A DNA stretch of 64,000 nt. Source: Crocinitomicaceae bacterium (GTDB lineage Bacteria; Bacteroidota; Bacteroidia; Flavobacteriales_D; Crocinitomicaceae). Positions 26,589-35,015 of the stretch are shown here, piece after piece. The notes below the pieces were generated by a model. It saw only the letters and a program-made list of their open reading frames with translations. It was not told the DNA's origin and ran no database searches. The stretch's first letter is position 1, and the number at the start of each line of letters is the position of its first letter. Where the stretch lies: positions 30,170 to 94,169 of the forward strand of contig JADJEU010000010.1 of NCBI GenBank assembly GCA_016709005.1, given 5' to 3'. The position numbers and the translations under genes were made by a program.

Positions 26589-29500
26589 TTAATGTTTTAC
26601 AAACTTGGTTGTTTCCACCAATGAACCAGCAGTTAATCTAACAACATAGGTTCCACGTGGAAGGTCTGAAGTGTTAAATGTGATGGTATTGTTTCCTGCC
26701 ATCAAATTAGATTTTGAAACCTCTTGTACAAGTTGTCCATTCAAGTTGAAGATCTGTAAATAAGCATCTGCGTTTTCTTCAAGTGCAAACTCTAGGTTAC
26801 CAACCTCATTTACCGGGTTAGGATAGATCTTGATATTTGGAATGAATTTGTCCGGAGCAAGGTTGTCCTGATCACCCGGAAGTGATAAGAAGGCGTCTGA
26901 ACTGAAAATTCCACGACCATGAGTTCCAACATAAATCTCACCTGGTCTATAGCATCCTTCATCCCATGTTCTCCAGTTTTGGCCCATATCATAAACTGGT
27001 GTGTTACCGATTGGTCCAGAGCAGTTAACCCAGTCGTTACCAGAACCTGCATTTTCTGTGATGTAAACACCGAACTCACCACCAACAAGAATAGTATTTG
27101 GATTATCGCGGTCGATTACAATTGCATAATAAGGCATGTTAGGTAAGTCCCCAAAAATGCTGGTAAAAGTAGGCGATCCACCAGAAGCGTTTGTTGATTC
27201 AAATACTTTAGGAGAAGTACCAAAGTTACCAATTGTAACTGCCACGTGATCAACATCTCCATCAACAGCGATGCCTGTTACAGGACCTCCAAATGTATTG
27301 ATAAGAGTAAGTGTTGTAGCATAGTGGCCTGCATCCCAATCAATCAGTGTGTCTGCTAAAAATCCGCCACCATCAACTTTCTTAGGTGAGTAGACATCTC
27401 CAAAACCGCTAAGTCTGTATAGTTGACCACTCCATGTACCAATAAATAGATTATTTCCGTCGTGGGAGAATTCCATGGTTGAAACTTCACCAATTCCTTC
27501 TGCAACTTTAAACCACTCGTTTGCGTTTGATGAAAGCCTCAATGCATTTCGAGTCATCCAAACACCGCTTGAACCATCTGCAGAAACAGAACCACCTAAA
27601 CCAATTGCAAACCAAGACTGAAAATAATCCTGAACGCGAATGGTGTCCCAAGCTACATTATATGCTTCAGGTTCATTCCCCATGTCAAAGATGTCACCAG
27701 GGGCTAAAGGATTAGTACCATAATAATGTGCAATCAATATTGTGTCTAGCACTTTTACTATTGTATCATTCAACGTCGGGAATCGTATTGAGTCGTTTGG
27801 TGCAATTGGCGGAGCACCAGGCGCAGCGTTGTAGTGCAGGATATGCTCTAAAACAGACAAATTATATTCATCGTTTGATGTTACGATAATTGTATCAAAA
27901 CCTGTTAGCGCAGGATTGAAAGCCAACGTATCGTCAAAAATGAGAGCAGAAGGTGTTATGTATTTAATGTTTTTCTGAGATGTTTTAGAAGGCACTAATA
28001 CTTCGTCACCTGCATCATAAGCTTGAGTTGGGATGAAGTCAATTGAATCATCAGAATTCAAGTCTTTCGGGTTTTCCCATAGTTCAAAATTTGTAAAGAA
28101 TTGACCGCAACCAGCCTCAAGTCCTCCCGGGTCACAAGTCCAATCACTTGGGTTAAATGGATTTGAAGTTTGTCCTCTGTCTGAAGATCTGCTTACTGAG
28201 CCGTGATAAACTGATGAGAATAAAATGTTGCGGTTGATAAATGAAATCGTAGCTGAGAATCCATCTCCGCCGCCAACTTCATCGTGTGATCTCCATGTAG
28301 CGTTATCGTGATAGTTTGCCTGTGTTCCGTTATCTTGAGCTCCACCGATTACATCTCCGTGTGCTGAGAATCCGATTGCATAAAACTGGGTTACATTATA
28401 ACCTCTGTTTGCAGGAACAAAAGTGAGTCCACCGTCATCAGAATAACCTACTCCACCATCATTACCTACATATAGTCGTCCTAATTTATCCCAAACTTGC
28501 TCATGTTGATCGGCGTGAGCATATTGAGGGTTTTGAGGAGGATAGAACCACTGTGTTAATTGAGTCCAGTTACCGTTGTAATTCCATGAGTAGATATCAA
28601 TACCCCCCATTAAAATTCGATCAGGATTACCTCTTTGAACAGAGATTGTATTGTCATAAGCCGCTTGTCCAGATGTAGTGCTGTGCGAGAATGGAGAGAA
28701 TGTTCCAGGCGCTCCGTTTCCGGCAGGTGCAATTTCTGTCCAGGTAATACCGTTGTCAGTAGAACGCCAGATACCTACAAGGTGCATTGATCCACCGCAA
28801 GAAGCATATACGTTGTATTTTCCGTTTGAATTCTTTTCATGTGAAATAGCATACTCCACGCGAGCAGCACCAGGTTCAATTTCTCCAGCTCCGTTACCTG
28901 ATCTGTCTTCAAATGTTGCACCGTAATCTACAGAAACATTTGTTTTTCCTCCAGCCATACTTGCGACAATAACCTGTCCATCAGGTGAAATTGAAAGCGC
29001 TAAGCACGAACCAGATGTGATTCCGTTGCCCGTAACATCAGTTAGCACACCCGTACTTGCACTGTATTTTTTTAGACCACCGCTGCAGGCTATCCAAACT
29101 TCGTTATCGAGGGTATCACAAACAATTTCATTTACAAAATCAAAGTCTGAAGCACCAGTCCCATTTGAAGTAGTGCCTGGTATCTGCGTGAAAGTTCCAT
29201 CCGTATTTTTCTTAAAAATGCCATCTCCGTTGTGACCAGAATCATAAGCATTCTGTGAACCACCTGTTGTCTCCTGAGAATGTCCGGTAGCAACGTAAAG
29301 TACCCCATCTGTAGTTTGACACATTGAAGAAATACCTACATTGGATTCGAATGTAGTTACTTGCTGCCATTCATTCGCACGATTGAATGACTCAAATAAT
29401 CCTCCTGAAACGGAGCCAGCATATACATGGTTAACATCATTTTTATCAACTAAAATTGCTCTAGTCCGTCCACCTACGTTGTCAGGACCTTGATCAAGCC

Positions 29501-29756
29501 ATGACACTGTAGTACGATCCTGCGGCATCGTCATTGCCTGCTCGCGTGCTCTTACCCAATCCTCATGCGTATAGTCTCCTTTGAGTTTATTATAAACATC
29601 AAACGCACCTTCAATTCCAGGTGCATTTTCTGGTTGTTGATTTCGAACCTTGTAAACTCCCTGAGCAGAGAAGTCTACAAATGTTACCGCCGTAATTGCC
29701 AATACAGACAATGAACCGAGTAAGAATATTCTTTTATTCATATTTGTTTTTTTCAT
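26589..29756 (-). CDS. Large secreted beta-propeller protein with T9SS sorting domain
   Basis: A 1055-residue exported protein. After an N-terminal hydrophobic signal (MNKRIFLLGSLSVLAITAV) it contains repeated sialidase/VPS10-like blades, visible as NVSVDYGATFEDRSG, GIWRSTDNGITWTEI and GVGYSDDGGLTFV, i.e. Asp-box style S-x-D-x-G-x-T-F/W motifs. The C-terminus is a T9SS type A sorting domain beginning NIKIYPNPVNE and ending in KFVKH. It is probably secreted or anchored at the cell surface, with an unknown glycan- or protein-binding role. It is monocistronic between a strong promoter and a terminator. Confidence 0.9.
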   Translation of the reverse strand: MKKTNMNKRIFLLGSLSVLAITAVTFVDFSAQGVYKVRNQQPENAPGIEGAFDVYNKLKGDYTHEDWVRAREQAMTMPQDRTTVSWLDQGPDNVGGRTRAILVDKNDVNHVYAGSVSGGLFESFNRANEWQQVTTFESNVGISSMCQTTDGVLYVATGHSQETTGGSQNAYDSGHNGDGIFKKNTDGTFTQIPGTTSNGTGASDFDFVNEIVCDTLDNEVWIACSGGLKKYSASTGVLTDVTGNGITSGSCLALSISPDGQVIVASMAGGKTNVSVDYGATFEDRSGNGAGEIEPGAARVEYAISHEKNSNGKYNVYASCGGSMHLVGIWRSTDNGITWTEIAPAGNGAPGTFSPFSHSTTSGQAAYDNTISVQRGNPDRILMGGIDIYSWNYNGNWTQLTQWFYPPQNPQYAHADQHEQVWDKLGRLYVGNDGGVGYSDDGGLTFVPANRGYNVTQFYAIGFSAHGDVIGGAQDNGTQANYHDNATWRSHDEVGGGDGFSATISFINRNILFSSVYHGSVSRSSDRGQTSNPFNPSDWTCDPGGLEAGCGQFFTNFELWENPKDLNSDDSIDFIPTQAYDAGDEVLVPSKTSQKNIKYITPSALIFDDTLAFNPALTGFDTIIVTSNDEYNLSVLEHILHYNAAPGAPPIAPNDSIRFPTLNDTIVKVLDTILIAHYYGTNPLAPGDIFDMGNEPEAYNVAWDTIRVQDYFQSWFAIGLGGSVSADGSSGVWMTRNALRLSSNANEWFKVAEGIGEVSTMEFSHDGNNLFIGTWSGQLYRLSGFGDVYSPKKVDGGGFLADTLIDWDAGHYATTLTLINTFGGPVTGIAVDGDVDHVAVTIGNFGTSPKVFESTNASGGSPTFTSIFGDLPNMPYYAIVIDRDNPNTILVGGEFGVYITENAGSGNDWVNCSGPIGNTPVYDMGQNWRTWDEGCYRPGEIYVGTHGRGIFSSDAFLSLPGDQDNLAPDKFIPNIKIYPNPVNEVGNLEFALEENADAYLQIFNLNGQLVQEVSKSNLMAGNNTITFNTSDLPRGTYVVRLTAGSLVETTKFVKH

Positions 29757-29787
29757 TGAAGCGCTTTTTCAAGCGACTAATATAATA

Positions 29788-29820
29788 CAAAGATACAACA
29801 TCAACATAGGGCTTGTCAAA
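29788..29820 (-). promoter_or_regulatory. Promoter of the large T9SS beta-propeller gene
   Basis: On the minus strand TTTG (29820-29817), a 21-base spacer and a perfect TATCTTTG (29795-29788). The short leader contains a small hairpin (CGCTT-GAAA-AAGCG) just before the ATG at 29756. Confidence 0.7.
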
Positions 29821-29859
29821 TTTTCGGTAACAGGAATTCAGAATATTATACACATCAAA

Positions 29860-30726
29860 CTAAAAGACGTGTTTTTCAGCGTGATACGATGATCTGACCA
29901 ATGGTCCGCTTTCGACGAATCGAAACCCTTTTGCTTTCGCATAAGCACCGTATTCATCAAATTTTTCCGGAGTTATAAAAGCTTGTACTTTCAAGTGTTT
30001 TGGTGTTGGCTGCAAATATTGACCAAGCGTAAGAACGTCAACCCCAACCGACGCTAGATCATCAATAGTTTCAATAATTTCATTCTCATTTTCACCTAAA
30101 CCAAGCATAACACCTGATTTAGTTTTCATGCCTCCTTTTTTGAGCCTGAAAAGGACCTCCAAAGATCTATCATATTTTGCTTGTATTCGCACCTGTTTTG
30201 TGAGTCGACGAACAGTTTCAAGGTTGTGCGAAACTACCTCAGGTGCTACATCGATAATCTTCTGTAAATTCTCCCAGTTGCCTGCAAAGTCAGGAATTAG
30301 CGTTTCCATTGTTGTCCCTGGGCTTTTTCTTCGGATTGATTTGACTGTTGCTACCCAAATATCTGAACCGCCATCAGGCAAATCATCTCTATCAACCGAT
30401 GTAATTACGGCGTGTTTGATGTTCATGAGTTTGATGGATTGTGCAACTTTTGCCGGTTCAAATGGATCTGCCTCATTTGGCTTACCGGTCGCAACAGAAC
30501 AAAATCCGCAGGATCGAGTACAGATATTTCCTAAAATCATAAATGTTGCTGTTCCTTCTCCCCAGCACTCACCCATATTTGGACAGTTTCCGCTTTGGCA
30601 AATTGTATGAAGTTTGTGTTCATCGACCAACGCGCGAACCTTTTTGTAATTTTCTCCAATTGGAAGTTTAACGCGCAGCCATTTAGGTTTGTTAATGGAT
30701 ATTTTAGATTGATCTGCTAGTTCCAT
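29860..30726 (-). CDS. lipA: Lipoyl synthase
   Basis: Radical-SAM enzyme that inserts two sulfur atoms into protein-bound octanoate. The 288 residues carry both iron-sulfur motifs: the auxiliary cluster CQSGNCPNMGEC and the radical-SAM CTRSCGFC, plus the conserved C-terminal RSSYHAE that supplies the Ser ligand of the auxiliary cluster. It lies two bases from an outer-membrane-type protein gene upstream on the same strand. lipB is not seen in the window. Confidence 0.97.
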   Translation of the reverse strand: MELADQSKISINKPKWLRVKLPIGENYKKVRALVDEHKLHTICQSGNCPNMGECWGEGTATFMILGNICTRSCGFCSVATGKPNEADPFEPAKVAQSIKLMNIKHAVITSVDRDDLPDGGSDIWVATVKSIRRKSPGTTMETLIPDFAGNWENLQKIIDVAPEVVSHNLETVRRLTKQVRIQAKYDRSLEVLFRLKKGGMKTKSGVMLGLGENENEIIETIDDLASVGVDVLTLGQYLQPTPKHLKVQAFITPEKFDEYGAYAKAKGFRFVESGPLVRSSYHAEKHVF

Positions 30727-30728
30727 AA

Positions 30729-31460
30729 TTAATATAATCTGCGTCCAAAGTTAAATTGGAGGTATAGACACGTAAAATAATTAGACTTTGGATTGTTGTA
30801 TAAGATCTCGACACCATCCTTAAAAAAATAGTCAAAAGTAATACCAAATTCGCCACCACTTATGGCATCACGAATGGCTGAAAAATTAAAATCGAGCGCA
30901 ACTCTGGAATGCAACCCAGGTATAAGTTTTGCTTCACCAAGACCTTTGACCCAGGATGACCTGGAGTTTATATTTCCTGCGTTGTGCAGGCTTGGGTCGT
31001 AACGCTCATCAATAGTGGTAGTGTTTAGTTTGTCAATGCGCAAATACACAGGTTTCAATAAGCCTAAAGATGGTCCAACATCCCATTTTGCAGATATTTC
31101 TATTCCATTATCTCTTCTGGCTTTGAAGAGAACGAGTTTTCCGCCATAGGTGAGCCTTAAACTAACAAGTGAATTGAGCTTGCCATAGTAGTAGCCCCTT
31201 GAGTTCAGGATTTGATCCGGAAAAATTTTCTGTTCTTTTTCGTGACGAATATTTGTAAAGAGCAAGGCGACTGTGTTTTTGTATTTGTAGTTTTTTTGAA
31301 ATCCATAGCACGCACCAAAGCCCCAACCGGCCGTATTAAAATGAATACCGCCTGTTACTTCGCGTCTCATCAATACCGGCGTATCAGCAGGTGCATGTTC
31401 CTGACAGAAAGAAATTCCTGAAACAGATAACAGCAAAAAATATACAAGTGTTTTGTACAT
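30729..31460 (-). CDS. Outer-membrane beta-barrel-like protein
   Basis: A 243-residue protein from the ATG at 31460 (a GTG two codons upstream is less likely). Signal peptide MYKTLVYFLLLSVSGISFCQ precedes alternating amphipathic strands (GGIHFNTAGWGFGACYGF, ITFDYFFKDGVEILY) and a terminal aromatic residue in LQFNFGRRLY, as in outer-membrane barrels. Function is unknown. The stop is two bases from the lipA start, so the two may be co-transcribed, though a functional link is unlikely. Confidence 0.75.
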   Translation of the reverse strand: MYKTLVYFLLLSVSGISFCQEHAPADTPVLMRREVTGGIHFNTAGWGFGACYGFQKNYKYKNTVALLFTNIRHEKEQKIFPDQILNSRGYYYGKLNSLVSLRLTYGGKLVLFKARRDNGIEISAKWDVGPSLGLLKPVYLRIDKLNTTTIDERYDPSLHNAGNINSRSSWVKGLGEAKLIPGLHSRVALDFNFSAIRDAISGGEFGITFDYFFKDGVEILYNNPKSNYFTCLYLQFNFGRRLY

Positions 31461-31512
31461 TGTCACAAATTTACGGATTTCGTCCGGCTTTTCAGTATCT
31501 AATTTATCAAAA

Positions 31513-31920
31513 ATGGAATCACCGAATTTTACATTGACTTATGAACAGGATCTCATAACCACAGCAACCCATTTATATTCTGGTACAAAAATCTTGACGG
31601 ATGCACCTCTTGATAATCATGGAAAAGCGTCTGCGTTTTCACCAACGGATCTGGTTTCTGCTTCTCTTGCGTCTTGCATGATTAGCATAATTGCAATTCA
31701 TTTCAAGGGAAGAGGACTAAGTTTGTTGCCAATAAAATCACAGATCAAAAAAGTGATGGCGGCAAATCCCAGAAGAATTTCAGAGATTCACATTGAATTT
31801 GATTTTGGCGACAATAATTTTTCAGCAGAAGAACTATTGCATTTGGAGCGATTGGCTCACACGTGCCCTGTTGCAAATAGTCTCAGCAAAGAGATAAAAA
31901 TCGTGACAAATTTTTCGTGA
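31513..31920 (+). CDS. OsmC/Ohr family protein
   Basis: A 135-residue cytoplasmic protein from the ATG at 31513; an upstream TTG extension is rejected. It has the OsmC fold with both reactive cysteines: the peroxidatic Cys in LVSASLASCM and the resolving Cys in HTCPVANSL. The family reduces organic hydroperoxides using lipoylated proteins or other thiols. Its position next to lipA may be meaningful because lipoyl groups can serve as reductant for Ohr-type enzymes, but the genes are divergent with one gene between. It ends one base from the convergent CvpA gene. Confidence 0.9.
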   Translation: MESPNFTLTYEQDLITTATHLYSGTKILTDAPLDNHGKASAFSPTDLVSASLASCMISIIAIHFKGRGLSLLPIKSQIKKVMAANPRRISEIHIEFDFGDNNFSAEELLHLERLAHTCPVANSLSKEIKIVTNFS

Positions 31921-31921
31921 T

Positions 31922-32428
31922 TTAATTCAGTGTCCTGATAAAAAGATCACTGTGTCTGAGCGCGGGAATAGTAGTCAGCGAAACATTTTTCACAGGGTGA
32001 TAAAGCAAGGATTTACTCTTCAAGTCTTCCGGCAAAAACTTGTTTTTTTCATCATATGATTCAAGAATGACAAGTGCGGCGCTGGTAAAAAAGAGCATTT
32101 TAATTATCCCAAATGTGAGACCTGCAAACTTATTAAGGGGTGTTAATGCAACTGCAGTAATAGCTCTTTCCAGCAATTTTCCAGCAAAATATACCATAGC
32201 GCCAACGCCTAAAAAAATGAGAGTAAATGCAATTATTGGAACATAATCAGAAGTCATACCAACATAATCGCGTAATAAGGCAGATAAAAAATCAGAGAAA
32301 TGAATTCCGGCATAAAGCCCAACCAGCAAAGCCAGCAGTGTAAATATCTCAATGATAAAACCTTTTTTGAAGCCACGCCACGCACCGATTATCAGAGGAA
32401 GTATGAGTATGATGTCAAGGTAATTCAT
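31922..32428 (-). CDS. CvpA family membrane protein
   Basis: A 168-residue inner-membrane protein with about four helices, beginning MNYLDIILILPLIIGAWRGF followed by KKGFIIEIFTL, the typical CvpA opening. The family was named for colicin V production in E. coli; in other bacteria its role is thought to involve envelope homeostasis and is unresolved. A longer frame upstream (to 32515) is rejected because the ATG at 32428 gives the normal N-terminus. Confidence 0.9.
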   Translation of the reverse strand: MNYLDIILILPLIIGAWRGFKKGFIIEIFTLLALLVGLYAGIHFSDFLSALLRDYVGMTSDYVPIIAFTLIFLGVGAMVYFAGKLLERAITAVALTPLNKFAGLTFGIIKMLFFTSAALVILESYDEKNKFLPEDLKSKSLLYHPVKNVSLTTIPALRHSDLFIRTLN

Positions 32429-32504
32429 TATTGACAAAAATAATCGTGAACTTTGTGCAGACGATTTTAATATTGCTTTACTTTCAACAGACAGTTGTTT
32501 AGAC

Positions 32505-32867
32505 ATGGACCACAATACCGAACAAAAATTTCAAGAGTTACTTAAAAATCTCACTGAAAAATTTCAGGGAGATGGCGCAATGGATTTAAATTCAGTGCTG
32601 TTTTTAATCGGAGTGCAAGAGGTTGGACACGGTTTCAGAAAATATTCGAAAGAAGAAAAAATGAATTTGATGCATGTAGCTATATGTACCATTTTAGAGC
32701 CTTACGGCTTTTATAAATTCACTGAAAATGATCCGGATGGATGGCCGCATTTCGAAAAAGTCAAGAATGTCCCTCCGATAAATCTTCAAGAACAAGAGGC
32801 ACTTTTGAAAGAAGCTGCATTGAACTATTTTTCAGAGAATAATTTGGTTGATGATTTAACTATTTAA
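32505..32867 (+). CDS. Conserved hypothetical cytoplasmic protein
   Basis: A 120-residue soluble, largely helical protein: LNSVLFLIGVQEVGHGFRKY, then EKMNLMHVAICTILEPYGFY, then WPHFEKVKNVPPINLQEQEA. I believe close relatives are common in Flavobacteriales without assigned function. It is divergent from CvpA, 76 bases apart, and overlaps the convergent membrane-protein gene by 12 bases. Confidence 0.8.
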   Translation: MDHNTEQKFQELLKNLTEKFQGDGAMDLNSVLFLIGVQEVGHGFRKYSKEEKMNLMHVAICTILEPYGFYKFTENDPDGWPHFEKVKNVPPINLQEQEALLKEAALNYFSENNLVDDLTI

Positions 32868-33575
32868 AGCTACAAGCGCTACAACCAGATAGCCCCAGCA
32901 AACCAGAATACCTATTGTTGCAACTTTAGCTGAGAAGTTTTTGGATTTCATGTCACGCTTCTCCTCATCTTGTTTTTTAAAGGCAACATAATATAAAGTC
33001 ACAGTGCCTAGGATACCAAAATAAAAAGGGAGTTGATTCATGAAGCTAATCTCTTTAATCCATTGGTAGGAAAGATATCCGTAAAAACCGAACGCAATAA
33101 GAGCTCCTTGAATTATTAAAATCATAAAGAGTGTCTTGTTCTCAGGTTGAACTTTTTTACGAAGCATGGTTAAAAGCAAAATACAGGCAAGAACCAATCC
33201 CAAAGTTTCAATAAAAAAATCAATGATAATTAATTGATCAACACTTAAATCACTGCCTAAAATTTTTACTAAAGCCAACTCAACTGGAGTGTCAACCAGC
33301 ATAATAAGTCCAAGCAATACGGATTTTGGATAGGGACTTACTTGTACGAAGATCAACCCAAAAATTCCTGCAACAAAAAATCCGGTAAAACTCATGAAGC
33401 TATACATAAAACCTGCGTTTCCAGATTTTTCAGTGTCAGACATTTCTTCAACAATCGACCAGTTCTCAGGAAAATGAAAAAGACAGATGAATGCGGCTAT
33501 TGGCAAGAGTGCAATCACCAGAAAATAAAAGTCTTTTTGCCGATTCGGTTGAGGTGTAATTTCAGTTGACGTCAT
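32856..33575 (-). CDS. Seven-helix membrane protein of unknown function
   Basis: A 239-residue inner-membrane protein with seven predicted helices (FYFLVIALLPIAAFICLFHF at about 16-35, the last at about 218-236). The first loop is predicted outside. No family motif was recognised with certainty; the layout resembles the DUF4386 group, which I offer only as a possibility. It is divergent from rseP, with an inverted repeat and promoter between them. Confidence 0.7.
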   Translation of the reverse strand: MTSTEITPQPNRQKDFYFLVIALLPIAAFICLFHFPENWSIVEEMSDTEKSGNAGFMYSFMSFTGFFVAGIFGLIFVQVSPYPKSVLLGLIMLVDTPVELALVKILGSDLSVDQLIIIDFFIETLGLVLACILLLTMLRKKVQPENKTLFMILIIQGALIAFGFYGYLSYQWIKEISFMNQLPFYFGILGTVTLYYVAFKKQDEEKRDMKSKNFSAKVATIGILVCWGYLVVALVALNS

Positions 33576-33616
33576 GAGTTTTAGGATTTGGTTTCTAAAG
33601 ATAGCTTTTCAAATTA

Positions 33617-33671
33617 AATACGATCAATCTGTGATAGTCCTTTAGCCAATCGTATTAAAAACTTATCTTTG
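33617..33671 (+). promoter_or_regulatory. rseP promoter with an 8-bp inverted repeat
   Basis: TTTA (33641-33644), a 19-base spacer and a perfect TATCTTTG (33664-33671) form the promoter, 18 bases before the rseP ATG. AATACGAT (33617-33624) and its exact inverse ATCGTATT (33649-33656) flank the -33 element, and the right arm lies in the promoter spacer, as an operator might. Confidence 0.55.
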
Positions 33672-33689
33672 ATCTCAAATTTTTAACGA

Positions 33690-35015
33690 ATGGAATTTCT
33701 AATTAAAGCAGGTCAGCTTATTTTAAGTCTCTCAATACTGATTGTTCTTCACGAATTTGGACACTATTTGCCTGCACGAGCATTTAAGACAAGAGTTGAA
33801 AAATTCTATCTTTTTTTCGATTATAAATTTTCACTTTTCAAAAAGAAAATCAAAGATACTGAGTGGGGTATAGGCTGGATTCCATTGGGTGGCTATGTGA
33901 AAATTTCAGGAATGATTGATGAGTCTATGGACACCGATCAAATGAAACAAGAGCCGCAGCCGTATGAATTCAGAACTAAAAAAACATGGCAACGACTAAT
34001 TATTATGATTGGTGGAATTGTCGTGAATTTTATTGTCGGTATTCTCATTTATTGTATGGTGCTTTTTGTTTGGGGAGAGGACTATTATAAAATGGAAGAT
34101 TTGAAAAACGGTTTTGCAGTTCACGAATCTTTTAAAGAATATGGTTTCAGAGATGGAGATCAGATTTTAGACATTGATGGCGAAACACCAGCAGACATTT
34201 TGGATGTGAATGTGATGTTATTGTTGCGCAGTGGAAAAGCAGTTCACGTTAAGCATACAGATGGAACAGAAGAAACAATCAGTGTTCATGATGACATTGA
34301 ATGGGATATGTTTGAAAAAGGAGCTATGACTGCATTTGCACCAAGAATTTATTCAGTAGTGGGCTATGTCGATTCAACCATGAATGCTTCCAAAGCAGGA
34401 ATGCAAAAGGGGGATAGTATCGTTTCAATCAATGCGATGCCAATCACCTATTTTGATCAATTTACAACTGAAATTAAAAAACATAAAGGTGAAGAAGTTG
34501 CAATAGGTTTTTATCGTGACACGGCATTGATGTCTTTAAATATTGCAACAGATACTTCTGGAAGAATTGGAATCGTGAATAAAAATGTTACTGATTTTTA
34601 TCCGGTAAGACACAGAGATTATTCTTTTGGTGAAGCAATTCCTGCAGGATTCAACATGGCATTTACAACCTTGAATGATTATGTGACTCAGATGAAATTT
34701 TTATTCACCAAGAAAGGAGCAACAAGTATCGGTGGTTTCGGATCTTTCGGATCGCTCTTTGCGCCAACCTGGGATTGGCATTCATTCTGGTTATTGACCG
34801 CATTCATTTCCATTGTTCTTGCTTTCATGAACTTCTTACCAATTCCAGCACTGGATGGCGGACACATCATGTTCTTACTTTATGAAATGATCACAGGTAG
34901 AAAACCAAGTGATAAATTTATGGAGTATGCCCAAATGGTTGGTATTATTCTATTGCTTGGTCTTTTGGTTTTTGCCAATGGAAACGATATTTACAAATGG
35001 ATTACCGGAGGTTAG
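33690..35015 (+). CDS. rseP: RIP metalloprotease RseP (site-2 protease)
   Basis: Intramembrane zinc protease that cleaves membrane-bound regulators such as anti-sigma factors after a first cut. The 441 residues include the zinc motif LHEFGHYLPA in the first helix, two PDZ-like regions between helices (about 135-215 and 225-290), and the third zinc ligand in the late helix motif NFLPIPALDGGH. The C-terminal helix IILLGLLVFANGNDI closes it. The 3' end overlaps the convergent DUF5686 gene by four bases. Confidence 0.95.
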   Translation: MEFLIKAGQLILSLSILIVLHEFGHYLPARAFKTRVEKFYLFFDYKFSLFKKKIKDTEWGIGWIPLGGYVKISGMIDESMDTDQMKQEPQPYEFRTKKTWQRLIIMIGGIVVNFIVGILIYCMVLFVWGEDYYKMEDLKNGFAVHESFKEYGFRDGDQILDIDGETPADILDVNVMLLLRSGKAVHVKHTDGTEETISVHDDIEWDMFEKGAMTAFAPRIYSVVGYVDSTMNASKAGMQKGDSIVSINAMPITYFDQFTTEIKKHKGEEVAIGFYRDTALMSLNIATDTSGRIGIVNKNVTDFYPVRHRDYSFGEAIPAGFNMAFTTLNDYVTQMKFLFTKKGATSIGGFGSFGSLFAPTWDWHSFWLLTAFISIVLAFMNFLPIPALDGGHIMFLLYEMITGRKPSDKFMEYAQMVGIILLLGLLVFANGNDIYKWITGG

